Part shown: positions 17,581 to 25,817 of the stretch, in pieces
Numbering within the stretch: position 1 is the stretch's first letter
Layout: the number at the start of each line of letters is the position of its first letter
From: Parapedobacter sp964498395
GTDB taxonomy: Bacteria > Bacteroidota > Bacteroidia > Sphingobacteriales > Sphingobacteriaceae
Direction: 5' to 3'
DNA: 64,000 bases
Assembly: GCA_964498395.1 (NCBI GenBank)
Contig: CAZCHE010000001.1
Coordinates: forward strand, 248,001 to 312,000
Notes under the pieces: model-generated
The model's input: only the letters and a program-made list of their open reading frames with translations
Databases searched by the model: none
What the model was told of the DNA's origin: nothing
Translations under genes and position numbers: made by a program

Positions 17581-19869
17581 ATGAGACCGTTATTAATCCT
17601 ATTTGCTGCTGTTGCACTGTTTTTACAAGTTAACGCACAAGAAGTAACCCGCGTAGACAGCCCGGTAGACTATGTCAATACCCTCATGGGAACGCAATCG
17701 GTGCCGTTACTGTCCAATGGTAATACGTATCCCGCTATAGCGCTTCCCTGGGGGATGAATTTCTGGTCGCCCCAAACCGGAAAAATGGGGAATGGCTGGC
17801 TGTATAGCTATACCGAGGATAAGATTCGTGGCTTTAAGCAAACCCACCAACCGTCGCCATGGATGAATGACTATGGGCAGTTTTCCATCATGCCGATTAC
17901 CGGGCAACGCACATTCGATGAAAACGAACGCGCAAGCTGGTTCTCGCACAAGGCGGAGGTAGCCAAACCACATTATTACAGCGTCTATTTGGCGGACCAT
18001 GACCTGACCACGGAAATCACGCCTACCGAACGGGCCGCCCGTTTTCGGTTTACCTTCCCAAAAACCGATAGTGCTTTCGTCGTGGTCGATGCATTTGATA
18101 GGGGCTCCTATGTGAAAGTCATTCCGGAAGAAAACAAGATTATTGGCTATACCACCCGCAATAGTGGTGGTGTGCCTGAAAATTTCAAGAACTATTTTGT
18201 TATTGTATTCGATCGCCCATTCACGAATGTCGGCACATTTGCAGATTCGATACTGGTAGATGATCGATTGGAGATACAAGCCGACCACACGGGTGCGATA
18301 GTAGGCTTTAACATTGCCAACAGAGGAGACCAAGTGCAGGCGAAGGTGGCATCCTCTTTCATTAGCCATGAGCAGGCGGAGTTGAACTTGCGCGAAGTGG
18401 GGGAGAAAGATTTTGAAACCCTCAAACAAGCGGGGAAAGACCGTTGGAATACCGAATTGAGCAAAGTATTGGTAGAAGGAGGAACAATTGATCAGGTACG
18501 TACCTTCTATTCTTGCCTATACCGTACCATCCTTTTCCCCCGCATGTTTTACGAATACGATGCCAATGGCAACGTGGTACATTACAGCCCGTACAACGGC
18601 GAGGTGCTTCCGGGATATATGTTTACGGATACCGGATTTTGGGATACATTCAGGGCTTTGTTCCCGTTTCTGAACTTGGTTTATCCCGAAATCAACCAGA
18701 AAATGCAGGAGGGCTTGGTGAATACGTATAAGGAAGGCGGGTGGCTGCCGGAATGGGCAAGCCCGGGTTACCGCAATATCATGGTGGGCAATAATTCAGC
18801 CTCGGTGGTCGCAGATGCATATATCAAGGGGCTGCGCGGATATGATATCGAGAAATTATATGAAGGGGTGTTGAAGGGAGCCAATAACGCCGGACCCATC
18901 ACCGCTGTGGGGCGTGCCGGAGCCGAATATTATACAACGCTAGGTTATGTGCCATACGATGTAAAAATCAATGAGAATGCCGCGCGCACATTGGAGTATG
19001 CATATGATGATTTCGCTATTTACCAATTGGCAAAAGCATTGGGCCGCCCTGCCGACGAAATCGCTTTGTACCGGGAACGTAGCCTGAATTACAAAAAGTT
19101 GTTTGACAAGGAAACGGGGTTAATGCGAGGAAAGAACAAAGATGGCCATTTCCAGACGCCGTTTAATCCTTTTAAATGGGGAGATGCATTTACCGAGGGC
19201 AATAGTTGGCATTATTCATGGTCGGTCTTCCAGGATGTGGAGGGATTAGCCCAACTGATGGGAGGGCATGAGGCGTTTGTACAGAAACTGGATTCTGTTT
19301 TTGAGTTGCCCCCTATATTTGACCATAGCTATTACGGCTTCACCATTCATGAGATTCGCGAAATGCAAATCGCTAATATGGGGCAGTACGCACATGGAAA
19401 CCAACCGATACAGCACATGATTTACCTGTATAACTATGGCGGGGCTCCATGGAAGGCGCAGCATTGGGTACGCGAAACCATGGATCGGATGTATTTGCCT
19501 ACACCAGATGGCTATTGTGGTGATGAGGATAATGGGCAGACATCGGCTTGGTATGTGTTTTCGGCGTTGGGCTTCTATCCCGTCACGCCGGCTACGGATG
19601 AATACGTAATCGGGGCACCATTGTTCAAGAAAGTAACGGTTAAGTTGTCGGATGGTAAAACTTGGGAAATCAATGCGCCCAATAATAGTAAGGATAATAA
19701 ATACATCCAGTCTGTCCAGGTAAACGGTACCGATTACGGTAAAAATTTCTTTAAGCACGGTGACTTGATCGATGGGGCTGTATTGCACTTCGATATGGTT
19801 GATACACCTAACACCAGTCGTGGAACACAAGTGGCTGATTTCCCGTTCTCATTGAGTTTGGAGAAATAA
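17581..19869 (+). CDS. GH92 alpha-mannosidase
   Basis: A 762-residue secreted enzyme with a signal peptide (MRPLLILF to VNAQ). The N-terminal beta domain begins VDYVNTLMGTQS, and the alpha/alpha-barrel shows EGNSWHYSWSVFQDV near residue 540 and the strongly conserved CGDEDNGQTSAWYVFSALGFYPV block near 645, which carries the acidic residues and calcium contacts of GH92. Family members are calcium-dependent exo-alpha-mannosidases (often 1,2 or 1,3) acting on yeast mannan and N-glycans. This suggests the locus handles alpha- as well as beta-linked mannose. No lipobox is visible, so it is probably periplasmic. Confidence 0.94.
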   Translation: MRPLLILFAAVALFLQVNAQEVTRVDSPVDYVNTLMGTQSVPLLSNGNTYPAIALPWGMNFWSPQTGKMGNGWLYSYTEDKIRGFKQTHQPSPWMNDYGQFSIMPITGQRTFDENERASWFSHKAEVAKPHYYSVYLADHDLTTEITPTERAARFRFTFPKTDSAFVVVDAFDRGSYVKVIPEENKIIGYTTRNSGGVPENFKNYFVIVFDRPFTNVGTFADSILVDDRLEIQADHTGAIVGFNIANRGDQVQAKVASSFISHEQAELNLREVGEKDFETLKQAGKDRWNTELSKVLVEGGTIDQVRTFYSCLYRTILFPRMFYEYDANGNVVHYSPYNGEVLPGYMFTDTGFWDTFRALFPFLNLVYPEINQKMQEGLVNTYKEGGWLPEWASPGYRNIMVGNNSASVVADAYIKGLRGYDIEKLYEGVLKGANNAGPITAVGRAGAEYYTTLGYVPYDVKINENAARTLEYAYDDFAIYQLAKALGRPADEIALYRERSLNYKKLFDKETGLMRGKNKDGHFQTPFNPFKWGDAFTEGNSWHYSWSVFQDVEGLAQLMGGHEAFVQKLDSVFELPPIFDHSYYGFTIHEIREMQIANMGQYAHGNQPIQHMIYLYNYGGAPWKAQHWVRETMDRMYLPTPDGYCGDEDNGQTSAWYVFSALGFYPVTPATDEYVIGAPLFKKVTVKLSDGKTWEINAPNNSKDNKYIQSVQVNGTDYGKNFFKHGDLIDGAVLHFDMVDTPNTSRGTQVADFPFSLSLEK

Positions 19870-19877
19870 ATCAGTGA

Positions 19878-20353
19878 CTAGTCATTGACGTTTGAGATAA
19901 ATGGACGTGGTGCTTGATGGCCTAAGCGGCTTTGCTTGAAAAAACTGTTCATTTTCTCGTAGGAGTTTGCGGCGGAAAGGTGGGAGTTAGCCATTTTCTC
20001 GTAGGAGTTAGCGATGGAAAGGTATGAGTTCGCAACGGAAAGGTATGTGTTTGCGACGGAAAGGTATGTGTTTGCGATAGAAAGGTATGAGCTCGTGACG
20101 AAAGGTACGTGTTTGTGACGGAAAGGTAGGAGTTTGCGATGGAAAGGTACGAGTTAGCGACGGAAAGGTACGTGTTTGTGATGGAAAGGTATGTGTTTGT
20201 GATGGAAAGGTAGGGGTTAGCGACGGAAAGGTACGTGTTTGCGATGGAAAGGTATGTGTTTGCGATAGAAAGGTATGAGTTAGCGACGGAAAGGTACGTG
20301 TTTGTGATGGAAAGGTAGGAGTTCGTGACGGAAAGGTACGAGAAAATGGCCAT
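19878..20353 (-). pseudogene. Heptad-repeat protein gene broken by one missing base
   Basis: Read on the minus strand from the ATG at 20353 (a TAG stop is directly before it) the frame encodes MAIFSYLSVTNS followed by repeats of [IV][AT]NSYLS-type heptads. It runs cleanly until the unit at 20097-20116, which is 20 instead of 21 bases. Restoring one base carries the same frame through two YEKM variant units and a unique tail (SFFKQSRLGHQAPRP and on) to a TAG at 19878-19880, giving 158 residues. Differences between units fall mostly at third codon positions or are I/V, T/A and S/T swaps, never at second positions, which looks like protein-level constraint. No function is known to me; no signal peptide is seen. 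It may instead be a non-coding array. Confidence 0.45.
19950..20342. repeat. Array of nineteen 21-bp tandem repeats
   Basis: Consensus on the plus strand is GAYGGAAAGGTAYGTGTTTGC with variation at a few fixed positions. Nineteen units are counted: two variants starting CATTTTCTCGTAGG at 19950 and 19992, one odd unit at 19971, fifteen further full-type units, one of them a base short (20097-20116), and a last partial unit at 20327-20342. The period equals two turns of B-DNA. There are no unique spacers, so it is not CRISPR. The flanks of this 580-base gap (19870-19949 and 20354-20450) hold nothing else I can identify. Confidence 0.92.
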
Positions 20354-20450
20354 CTACATAGTAGCAACGGTGGCTCGACAGATATATCGAACGATTTTCA
20401 GCGAGGGTTTTTAATTCGATGGGGTAGGTGTTTTCTCCATATTCGCCTTG

Positions 20451-20612
20451 TCAAGGTCTGTGATGTTTCAAGCGTGACGCCAGACCATAGCCGGTAATGG
20501 CGGATAGCAACAAGAAAACTGCAGCGAGGACAATAGCTATAGTGCTCGGATGGCGAATGGCGGATACGATTACCCAATATAAAGTCGGATAAAATCCCAG
20601 GATGGGTGCCAT
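20451..20612 (-). CDS. Small membrane protein, unknown
   Basis: A 53-residue open frame from the ATG at 20612, with two hydrophobic stretches (PILGFYPTLYWVIVSAI and IAIVLAAVFLLLSAITGYG) and a basic tail (SRLKHHRP). The frame opens earlier, at 20681, but that would overlap the end of the FAD oxidoreductase gene. It begins 20 bases after that gene and could be its membrane partner, or the left-over C-terminus of a larger membrane protein. I do not recognise a family. Confidence 0.4.
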   Translation of the reverse strand: MAPILGFYPTLYWVIVSAIRHPSTIAIVLAAVFLLLSAITGYGLASRLKHHRP

Positions 20613-20631
20613 TGCGGTGTGTTGAAGGAGA

Positions 20632-22116
20632 CTACCTATAGTAGGTATAAAAGTTATTTTTGAATACTTCCTGTGGGTCATATTTCAATTTCAAATTGAA
20701 AAAACCATCGGCTTGCGGGTATATCGCTTTCATGATGCTTTTATCTACATGTAGCCGGTAGGGTAGGTAAAATGTACCTTCATACTTGAGGGCTAGTTGA
20801 ACTAATACATCGGTAAGCGCTTTCATGGCTTCTTCATCTTGAGTTGTTTTCTTTTGGTTAAAAAGGAACACAAATCCGAATACATTTTCCCTTGCGTAGT
20901 TGAGGTAACTGATTTCGTCCTGATAGACATCCCGTATGGTAATATTTAGCAAATCGATGCTTTGGTGTGGAAGAACTGCTTTCAGTTCGTCGATGTAGGT
21001 GTTGAAATGCCTTTCGGGAACGAAGTATTCCTGTAAAATATCGGTCGATTTGGAATCTTTGTTTTCGATGAGACTAACATCATCATTTAGCAATTGGTTT
21101 CGGGTTACGGTTTGATTAGAGGCAAATACGCCTAATGTAGTTTCTAAATCCCAACGTAATCGTTTTCCATATTCACTATTGACCGTGCTTCTGAAAACCA
21201 ATCGCTTGGCCTCGGTGGGTGTTCGGCTATAAATGTTTTTGTCGTTTATATCCGATTGTTCGTCTGTTTTTTTGAAAACATTTAGTGTGGCGCTTTCAAG
21301 AAACCGTTTGTTGGTTATATTGAGTCGGCCAAATACAAGTTCGACACTGTTGTCATCGCTTGCGTATTTTTTGAACGCATCCAGGTATTCGGATGATTTA
21401 ATTTCGTGGCGAATGAATTTTAGATTGGTGTTGTCTACGATTTTTAGTGTTACATCAAGGATTATCCCGAATAATCCATATCCGCCTATAGCCAAGCCAA
21501 ATAGCTCGTGATTTTGGGTCGGGCTACAGGCGATGATTTCGCCATTGGCATCCATCAGCGTAAAGGAAACCACGCTTGACGATATTGGAGGGGTGTTTTT
21601 CTGCCATCCGTGGCCGTTTACACTGATGGATCCCCCGATGGAAAATGAACTGAATGCCTGCATGACCGCCACAGATTTGTTATACCCATTTAGGTAGTCA
21701 ATTACATCTGCCCAAAGTGCCCCAGCCCCCACTGTTATGGTATTATTGTCCAAGTCTATTTGCATATGGCTGTACGGACGCATATTGATGAGTATGCCAT
21801 CGGGGTACATGGTGTGTCCTCCCATGCTATGCTTAGCCCCCGCAATGGAGATTGGGATATTTTTTGTTTTGCTGTAGGCAATGAGATCCCTGAGCTGGTT
21901 TTCGATGGCCGCTTTTGACGAGGCTACATCAATGATGGTATCCATTTTGGTGAGATTGAGTTGGCTCGCATCATTGGTGTAGCCTTCCGGGGTCTCGATA
22001 GTGATTTTATCCTCTTTCAGATAAGTTTTATAGATATGAAAGAATGGAATTGTAGTGAAAATCAATAGGCTACCTCCAGCAAGTAGCATCAAGTAAACGA
22101 CATGCTTTTTCTTCAT
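20632..22116 (-). CDS. Membrane-anchored FAD-binding oxidoreductase
   Basis: A 494-residue protein with one N-terminal membrane segment (VVYLMLLAGGSLLIFTTI) and a PCMH-type FAD domain: KNIPISIAGAKHSMGGHTMYPDGILINM near residue 95, a VGAGALWADVIDYLN stretch, SSFSIGGSISVNGHG and AIGGYGLFGIILDVTLKI. The IAGAKHSMGG pattern is the aldonolactone-oxidase type in which the His may hold flavin covalently. The substrate is unknown; sugar-lactone or alditol oxidases are the nearest idea. The ATG at 22116 places the membrane helix right at the start; the frame itself opens at 22230. Base composition is clearly more AT-rich than the mannan genes, which suggests transfer. Confidence 0.82.
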   Translation of the reverse strand: MKKKHVVYLMLLAGGSLLIFTTIPFFHIYKTYLKEDKITIETPEGYTNDASQLNLTKMDTIIDVASSKAAIENQLRDLIAYSKTKNIPISIAGAKHSMGGHTMYPDGILINMRPYSHMQIDLDNNTITVGAGALWADVIDYLNGYNKSVAVMQAFSSFSIGGSISVNGHGWQKNTPPISSSVVSFTLMDANGEIIACSPTQNHELFGLAIGGYGLFGIILDVTLKIVDNTNLKFIRHEIKSSEYLDAFKKYASDDNSVELVFGRLNITNKRFLESATLNVFKKTDEQSDINDKNIYSRTPTEAKRLVFRSTVNSEYGKRLRWDLETTLGVFASNQTVTRNQLLNDDVSLIENKDSKSTDILQEYFVPERHFNTYIDELKAVLPHQSIDLLNITIRDVYQDEISYLNYARENVFGFVFLFNQKKTTQDEEAMKALTDVLVQLALKYEGTFYLPYRLHVDKSIMKAIYPQADGFFNLKLKYDPQEVFKNNFYTYYR

Positions 22117-22267
22117 GGTCAATGGCGAAAATTTTGTGAATCGGTTTCTGCTTTTTTCGATAAAGTACCAATTCTTTTCGAACAGGGAGTGAAAATGATA
22201 AGAACCTCTGACAATCCCTTTATTGGACATGTATATGAATCGGTGATTGCATCGTCAAGTATTGAGA

Positions 22268-22618
22268 CTAAAAATACCTATTGCCAGGAAGATAATATTT
22301 TATTTTAATATATCCCTTGGTAGCTTTGTATGCTTCATAAGGGACGGTGATTTCTGGATAATACCAATCATAAGTAATAGTGTCCAAGATTTTTCCTCCC
22401 TGAATCTCTATTGAATTAATCTTGATGGAATCATCAGTCTCACCTGTTATTTCTAAGATAAGCCTGTTGCATTTTTTCACTTTAGTCACGGCTGTTAAAA
22501 TAGTGTCTTTCGAAACATCTGTGATAATCCATTCACCTCGGTTTCGGGCATTGCAGGAAGATATGACGAGGATTGTCACGAAAAAGAATGCAATATATAA
22601 AACGTGTTTAGTTTTCAT
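22268..22618 (-). CDS. Small lipoprotein, candidate immunity partner
   Basis: A 116-residue lipoprotein with lipobox VISSC and a beta-rich remainder (WIITDVSKDTILTAVTKVKKC, then SIKINSIEIQGGKILDTIT). No family is recognised. It starts 39 bases after the DUF6973-like gene, on the same strand, and shares its low GC content (about one third GC in the lines I counted). The position, size and lipid anchor fit an immunity protein for the toxin-like domain upstream, but that is inference only. Confidence 0.6.
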   Translation of the reverse strand: MKTKHVLYIAFFFVTILVISSCNARNRGEWIITDVSKDTILTAVTKVKKCNRLILEITGETDDSIKINSIEIQGGKILDTITYDWYYPEITVPYEAYKATKGYIKIKYYLPGNRYF

Positions 22619-22656
22619 AATGTGATTATTCATGAGAAGTACTTTATAGTTGATAA

Positions 22657-24005
22657 TTATTGATTTGTTGGTTTTAGTTCTGTAACTCCCGGTATTATAG
22701 AACCATTGGGATTTAACGGTGTCAAATATCGTAGCCCTCCCGCCTCTAATGCGGTTTTCACAAAATCTTGCGGAGTCTGACCGATTGCTCTTTGAGTCTC
22801 AAATAACCTGCCAACAGCGTTATTAAACAAATCCATCTCTTTTTTTAAGGTACTGTTTTGTGGCGTATTTACCTCATGCGCATCGCCAAGTAATTTACTT
22901 AATTCAATCCCTATACTTACGGAATTCAAGGCGTGAAAAAATGCATGTCTGAAAGCATCTCCCAAACCATTCCATTGAGTGTTGCCAGGATAAAGAGAGG
23001 CTGATAATTCCTCAGCTCTATAGGCATTGGAAAGATATGCGTATTTGTAACTCATGCTCATACTATTGTATATTTCTAACTCCTCACTTGTCATTCTGCT
23101 TTTATAGATAGATTCCAAGTTCATGAGTTCTACATATTGGTTTGATGTTAAACCTCCATAACTTTCTCCTCCACCACTATTTCCTCCGCCGTCTCCGGGC
23201 GGTGGATTTGTTGGGATGTCGCCGCCACCCGGTCCCCCGCCGTGGCCTGGCGGGCAATAGGTGTTGGAGTGGCATATTTCGTTGGATTGACCGCCGCTGG
23301 CCTGAATTGCGGCATGTTTGCCCATGACAACGGTTGGCTGCCACGGTGGCAGGCCGGTCATGACCTCGCCGACACACACCTCGTAAATCACGCATCCCGA
23401 TGACGCTGCCTGTACGTCGGCGATGTCCCCGGACAGACCGCTTTTCAGCAGGGGCTTCTTCCCATCACCTGGGGCCGAGGAAAAGTAGTTGCTGGTGGGG
23501 TCGAACCAGTCTTCCACGATGATGCCGCCCTCGAAAGGTTCGCCATCCAGCCATTCCCTGCCGGGGATGAGGGTCAGCATCTCCGCGGTGAGCCGGTCGG
23601 TGTTGCCCGGGTCGGTCATCCGCAGGAAGACCAATCCGTTCAGGCTGGCGTTTTCCAGGCCGCCGCTTTTCAATCGGATGGAAATGGAAACCGAACGGGC
23701 ACGAATACCGAAGTGGTGTCTCCCTGCCGTTGGTAAAAAGCGGAGGTCCAATCGACGTTCCGGCTAGCCAAGAGCCCGTTGGGGAGAAAAGAACGCCCGG
23801 TGGGGTTCACTTCGTTGGTCGCCAGCTGTTTTTCAAAGAACGTTCTGGCTTCCGCTATCGGATCTAGCGCTACTGGCGCCACGTTTTTTTCTTTCTCGCA
23901 ACCGCCGATTGTAATCAGCATCATCGCGGTGAATAGCACCACAAATAACCTCGGATGAGGCTGAGTTTGGATAGAGGGTTTCTTTCTTTTCATATTTTTC
24001 AGCAT
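22657..24005 (-). pseudogene. Lipoprotein with C-terminal DUF6973-like domain, frame-shifted
   Basis: Two frames overlap. The first (24005 to 23670) gives a lipoprotein N-terminus (lipobox IGGC) ending FVPVRFPFPSD and a stop. The second (open from 23765, ending at 22657) continues as RLKSGGLENASL, a beta domain with several Cys, a Gly/Pro-rich linker, then an alpha-helical C-terminus with GDAFRHAFFHAL, GDAHE and MDLFNNAVGRLFE. That last pattern matches DUF6973 as I remember it. Joining the frames near 23680, where TTTCCA is repeated twice, gives about 449 residues. The N-terminal part is GC-rich (about 60 percent in counted lines) while the C-terminal domain is AT-rich (32-43 percent). Could be a true mutation, or a base error in the sequence. 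Confidence 0.7.
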
Positions 24006-24063
24006 TGGTTCCCTGCAAAGCTAAATCCATGGTTTGACAAAACTTTTGACAAAAGGCAAAAAA

Positions 24064-24657
24064 TCAAATGCTCGCGCGGATACGGCTAAGGGTAGGCTGG
24101 GTGATGCCAAGGAACGACGCAATATGGCCAAGGGAGACCCGGCGGATGATCTCGGGATGCTTGTCCAATAGGTCTAGATACCGTTCCTTGGCACTCAGCA
24201 TGCGTAAGGCATTTGCCTTCGCCTCACTGCGGATGTAGTATTGTTCGGTGAGGTAGCGGCCGATATAATTGAATTCCATGAATTGCCGGTACAATAGCGA
24301 TAGTTTTTCGTAAGACAGCGCAAGCAACACACAGTCCTCAAGGGCCTCCATGGCCTCAAAACTGGGGCGTTGGCTGAAAAAACTATATACGGAGATGGCT
24401 AGGTCACCCTCAAATAATAACCAAGAAGTGATGTCATTGCCGTCCTTGTCGACATAGTAGGTGCGTATCGCGCCCTGGACAATGAAGTAAATGGATTTGC
24501 TGGTCTCGTTAAGCTGGAGTAAATGTTCCTTTTTTTTGAACTGGGCAATCTCGCTATGTTGCTTAATCGCATCCGCCAAACCTGGGCTTAATGGATGGAT
24601 ACCTCCAAAAAGCGAAAGGATAACGTCATGCGCGTTTGTCAAAATAGTGTTTTTCAT
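24064..24657 (-). CDS. Crp/Fnr-family transcription regulator
   Basis: A 197-residue protein with a cyclic-nucleotide-type beta-roll (IAQFKKKEHLLQLNETSKSIYFIVQGAIRTYY, then DITSWLLFEGDLAIS) and a C-terminal winged helix (RVSLGHIASFLGITQPTLSRIRA). Members with this ISSWLFEGD-like segment are common single regulators in Bacteroidota; the ligand is not known. There are no iron-sulfur Cys residues at the N-terminus, so it is not Fnr itself. It lies between the toxin-like locus and the fucose regulator, and does not share an obvious operon with either. Confidence 0.88.
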   Translation of the reverse strand: MKNTILTNAHDVILSLFGGIHPLSPGLADAIKQHSEIAQFKKKEHLLQLNETSKSIYFIVQGAIRTYYVDKDGNDITSWLLFEGDLAISVYSFFSQRPSFEAMEALEDCVLLALSYEKLSLLYRQFMEFNYIGRYLTEQYYIRSEAKANALRMLSAKERYLDLLDKHPEIIRRVSLGHIASFLGITQPTLSRIRASI

Positions 24658-24740
24658 CGTTAAGGCCTGATGCTATTTTAGTTGGAATGTCAACACACAT
24701 CATCGTACTGCACTTTCTCCAATAAAAATAGCAAAAAAAG

Positions 24741-25607
24741 TCATTTCAAATAAGCCCTTTGGTAATTCAAAGGACTTTTCCCAGTGATCTGCTTGAAGTA
24801 TTTGTGGAATCCAGCGAAATTGTGGAACCCACTTTCGTAGCAAATTTGCTTGACGTTGAGGTTATTCTCGATCAGCAGTTTGCAGGCATGGCCTACCCGA
24901 ATTTCAATCAGGAATTGCGAAAAGGTTTTGCCTGTACGGGATTTAAAATAGCGGCAGAATGCATTATTGCTCATACCAGCCACTTCAGCGACTTCATCGA
25001 GTGAAATCTTCTGCTTGAAATGCTGGATGGCGAAGTCGTAGATGTTGTTTATCCGGTCTTTCTCCCGGTGCTGGAAATGGGGGTTGAATCCCACCGATGA
25101 AAGGGTTTGGGTATCCTTGGTATTGGCGATGATGGTCAAGGCTTGCACCAATAATAGGATGCGTGCAGTGCCTTCGGCGGCCAGTAAATCGGCTAGGAGC
25201 CGTTGCACCTGCTTGCGGGCCGACCCAAAGACCGCGATGCCTTGCTTGGCCTGTTGTAGCAACTGCCTGATGCTGGTGTTTTCGGGGAGATTCAGGAAAT
25301 CATCCCCCCAAAAGTCGTCATTGAAATGTACGACACGAACATCGGCTTCCTTTCGGCTGCTGGACTCGAAATAACTGCTATCGAAATTCCAATAATGCGG
25401 TAGATTCGAGCCGATGAGCACGACATCACCCGACGTGAAATTGCGGATGTTGTCGCCGACAAACTGCGTACCCCCGCCTTTTTCAAAGTGGATCAGTTCG
25501 ATTTCACGATGATAATGCCAGCGATTGTTGACGTAAGGTACGGTGTCGCGGCGCGCGCTGAAGGAGTGCGTAGGCCCGGTGCTTACTTTTAACAACTGCG
25601 GTTTCAT
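24741..25607 (-). CDS. AraC-family regulator of the fucose operon
   Basis: A 288-residue regulator with a cupin-like N-terminus (NNRWHYHREIELIHFEKGGGTQFVGDNI, SGDVVLIGSNLPHYW) and an AraC C-terminal domain (ISLDEVAEVAGMSNNAFCRYFKSRTGKTF, VKQICYESGFHNFAGFHKYF). It is divergent from the fucP operon across 210 bases, the classic place for a pathway-specific activator, so L-fucose or a pathway acid is its probable signal. The ATG at 25607 is chosen over the frame's first start at 25676 because it begins the conserved part. Closely similar in layout to the mannan AraC protein in this window. Confidence 0.88.
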   Translation of the reverse strand: MKPQLLKVSTGPTHSFSARRDTVPYVNNRWHYHREIELIHFEKGGGTQFVGDNIRNFTSGDVVLIGSNLPHYWNFDSSYFESSSRKEADVRVVHFNDDFWGDDFLNLPENTSIRQLLQQAKQGIAVFGSARKQVQRLLADLLAAEGTARILLLVQALTIIANTKDTQTLSSVGFNPHFQHREKDRINNIYDFAIQHFKQKISLDEVAEVAGMSNNAFCRYFKSRTGKTFSQFLIEIRVGHACKLLIENNLNVKQICYESGFHNFAGFHKYFKQITGKSPLNYQRAYLK

Positions 25608-25817
25608 TGCGTGCGAATTATAATTGGTACAACCAAGCGATGTCGATTCTTCACAAATCAGACAAACTTCATTCAAATAAACGTATAATAATCCAATAGT
25701 AGCAGAAAAATGTTAACATAGCTTAATATATCGTTAAGATGCCGAGGGGTTTTGTACCAGAACTTTAGTTTCTTTGTATGGTCTGAACAATGCTGGCCAA
25801 TCTAAGTAAACACGATT

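Noticed and set aside
20097..20116. Programmed frameshift site
   Set aside because: No slippery sequence is seen; a simple missing base in one repeat unit explains it better.
19950..20342. CRISPR array
   Set aside because: Repeats are contiguous 21-mers with no unique spacers, and no cas genes are nearby.
20008..20367. Second open frame through the 21-bp array
   Set aside because: It only stays open because the repeat lacks stops in that frame; substitutions do not follow its codon positions.
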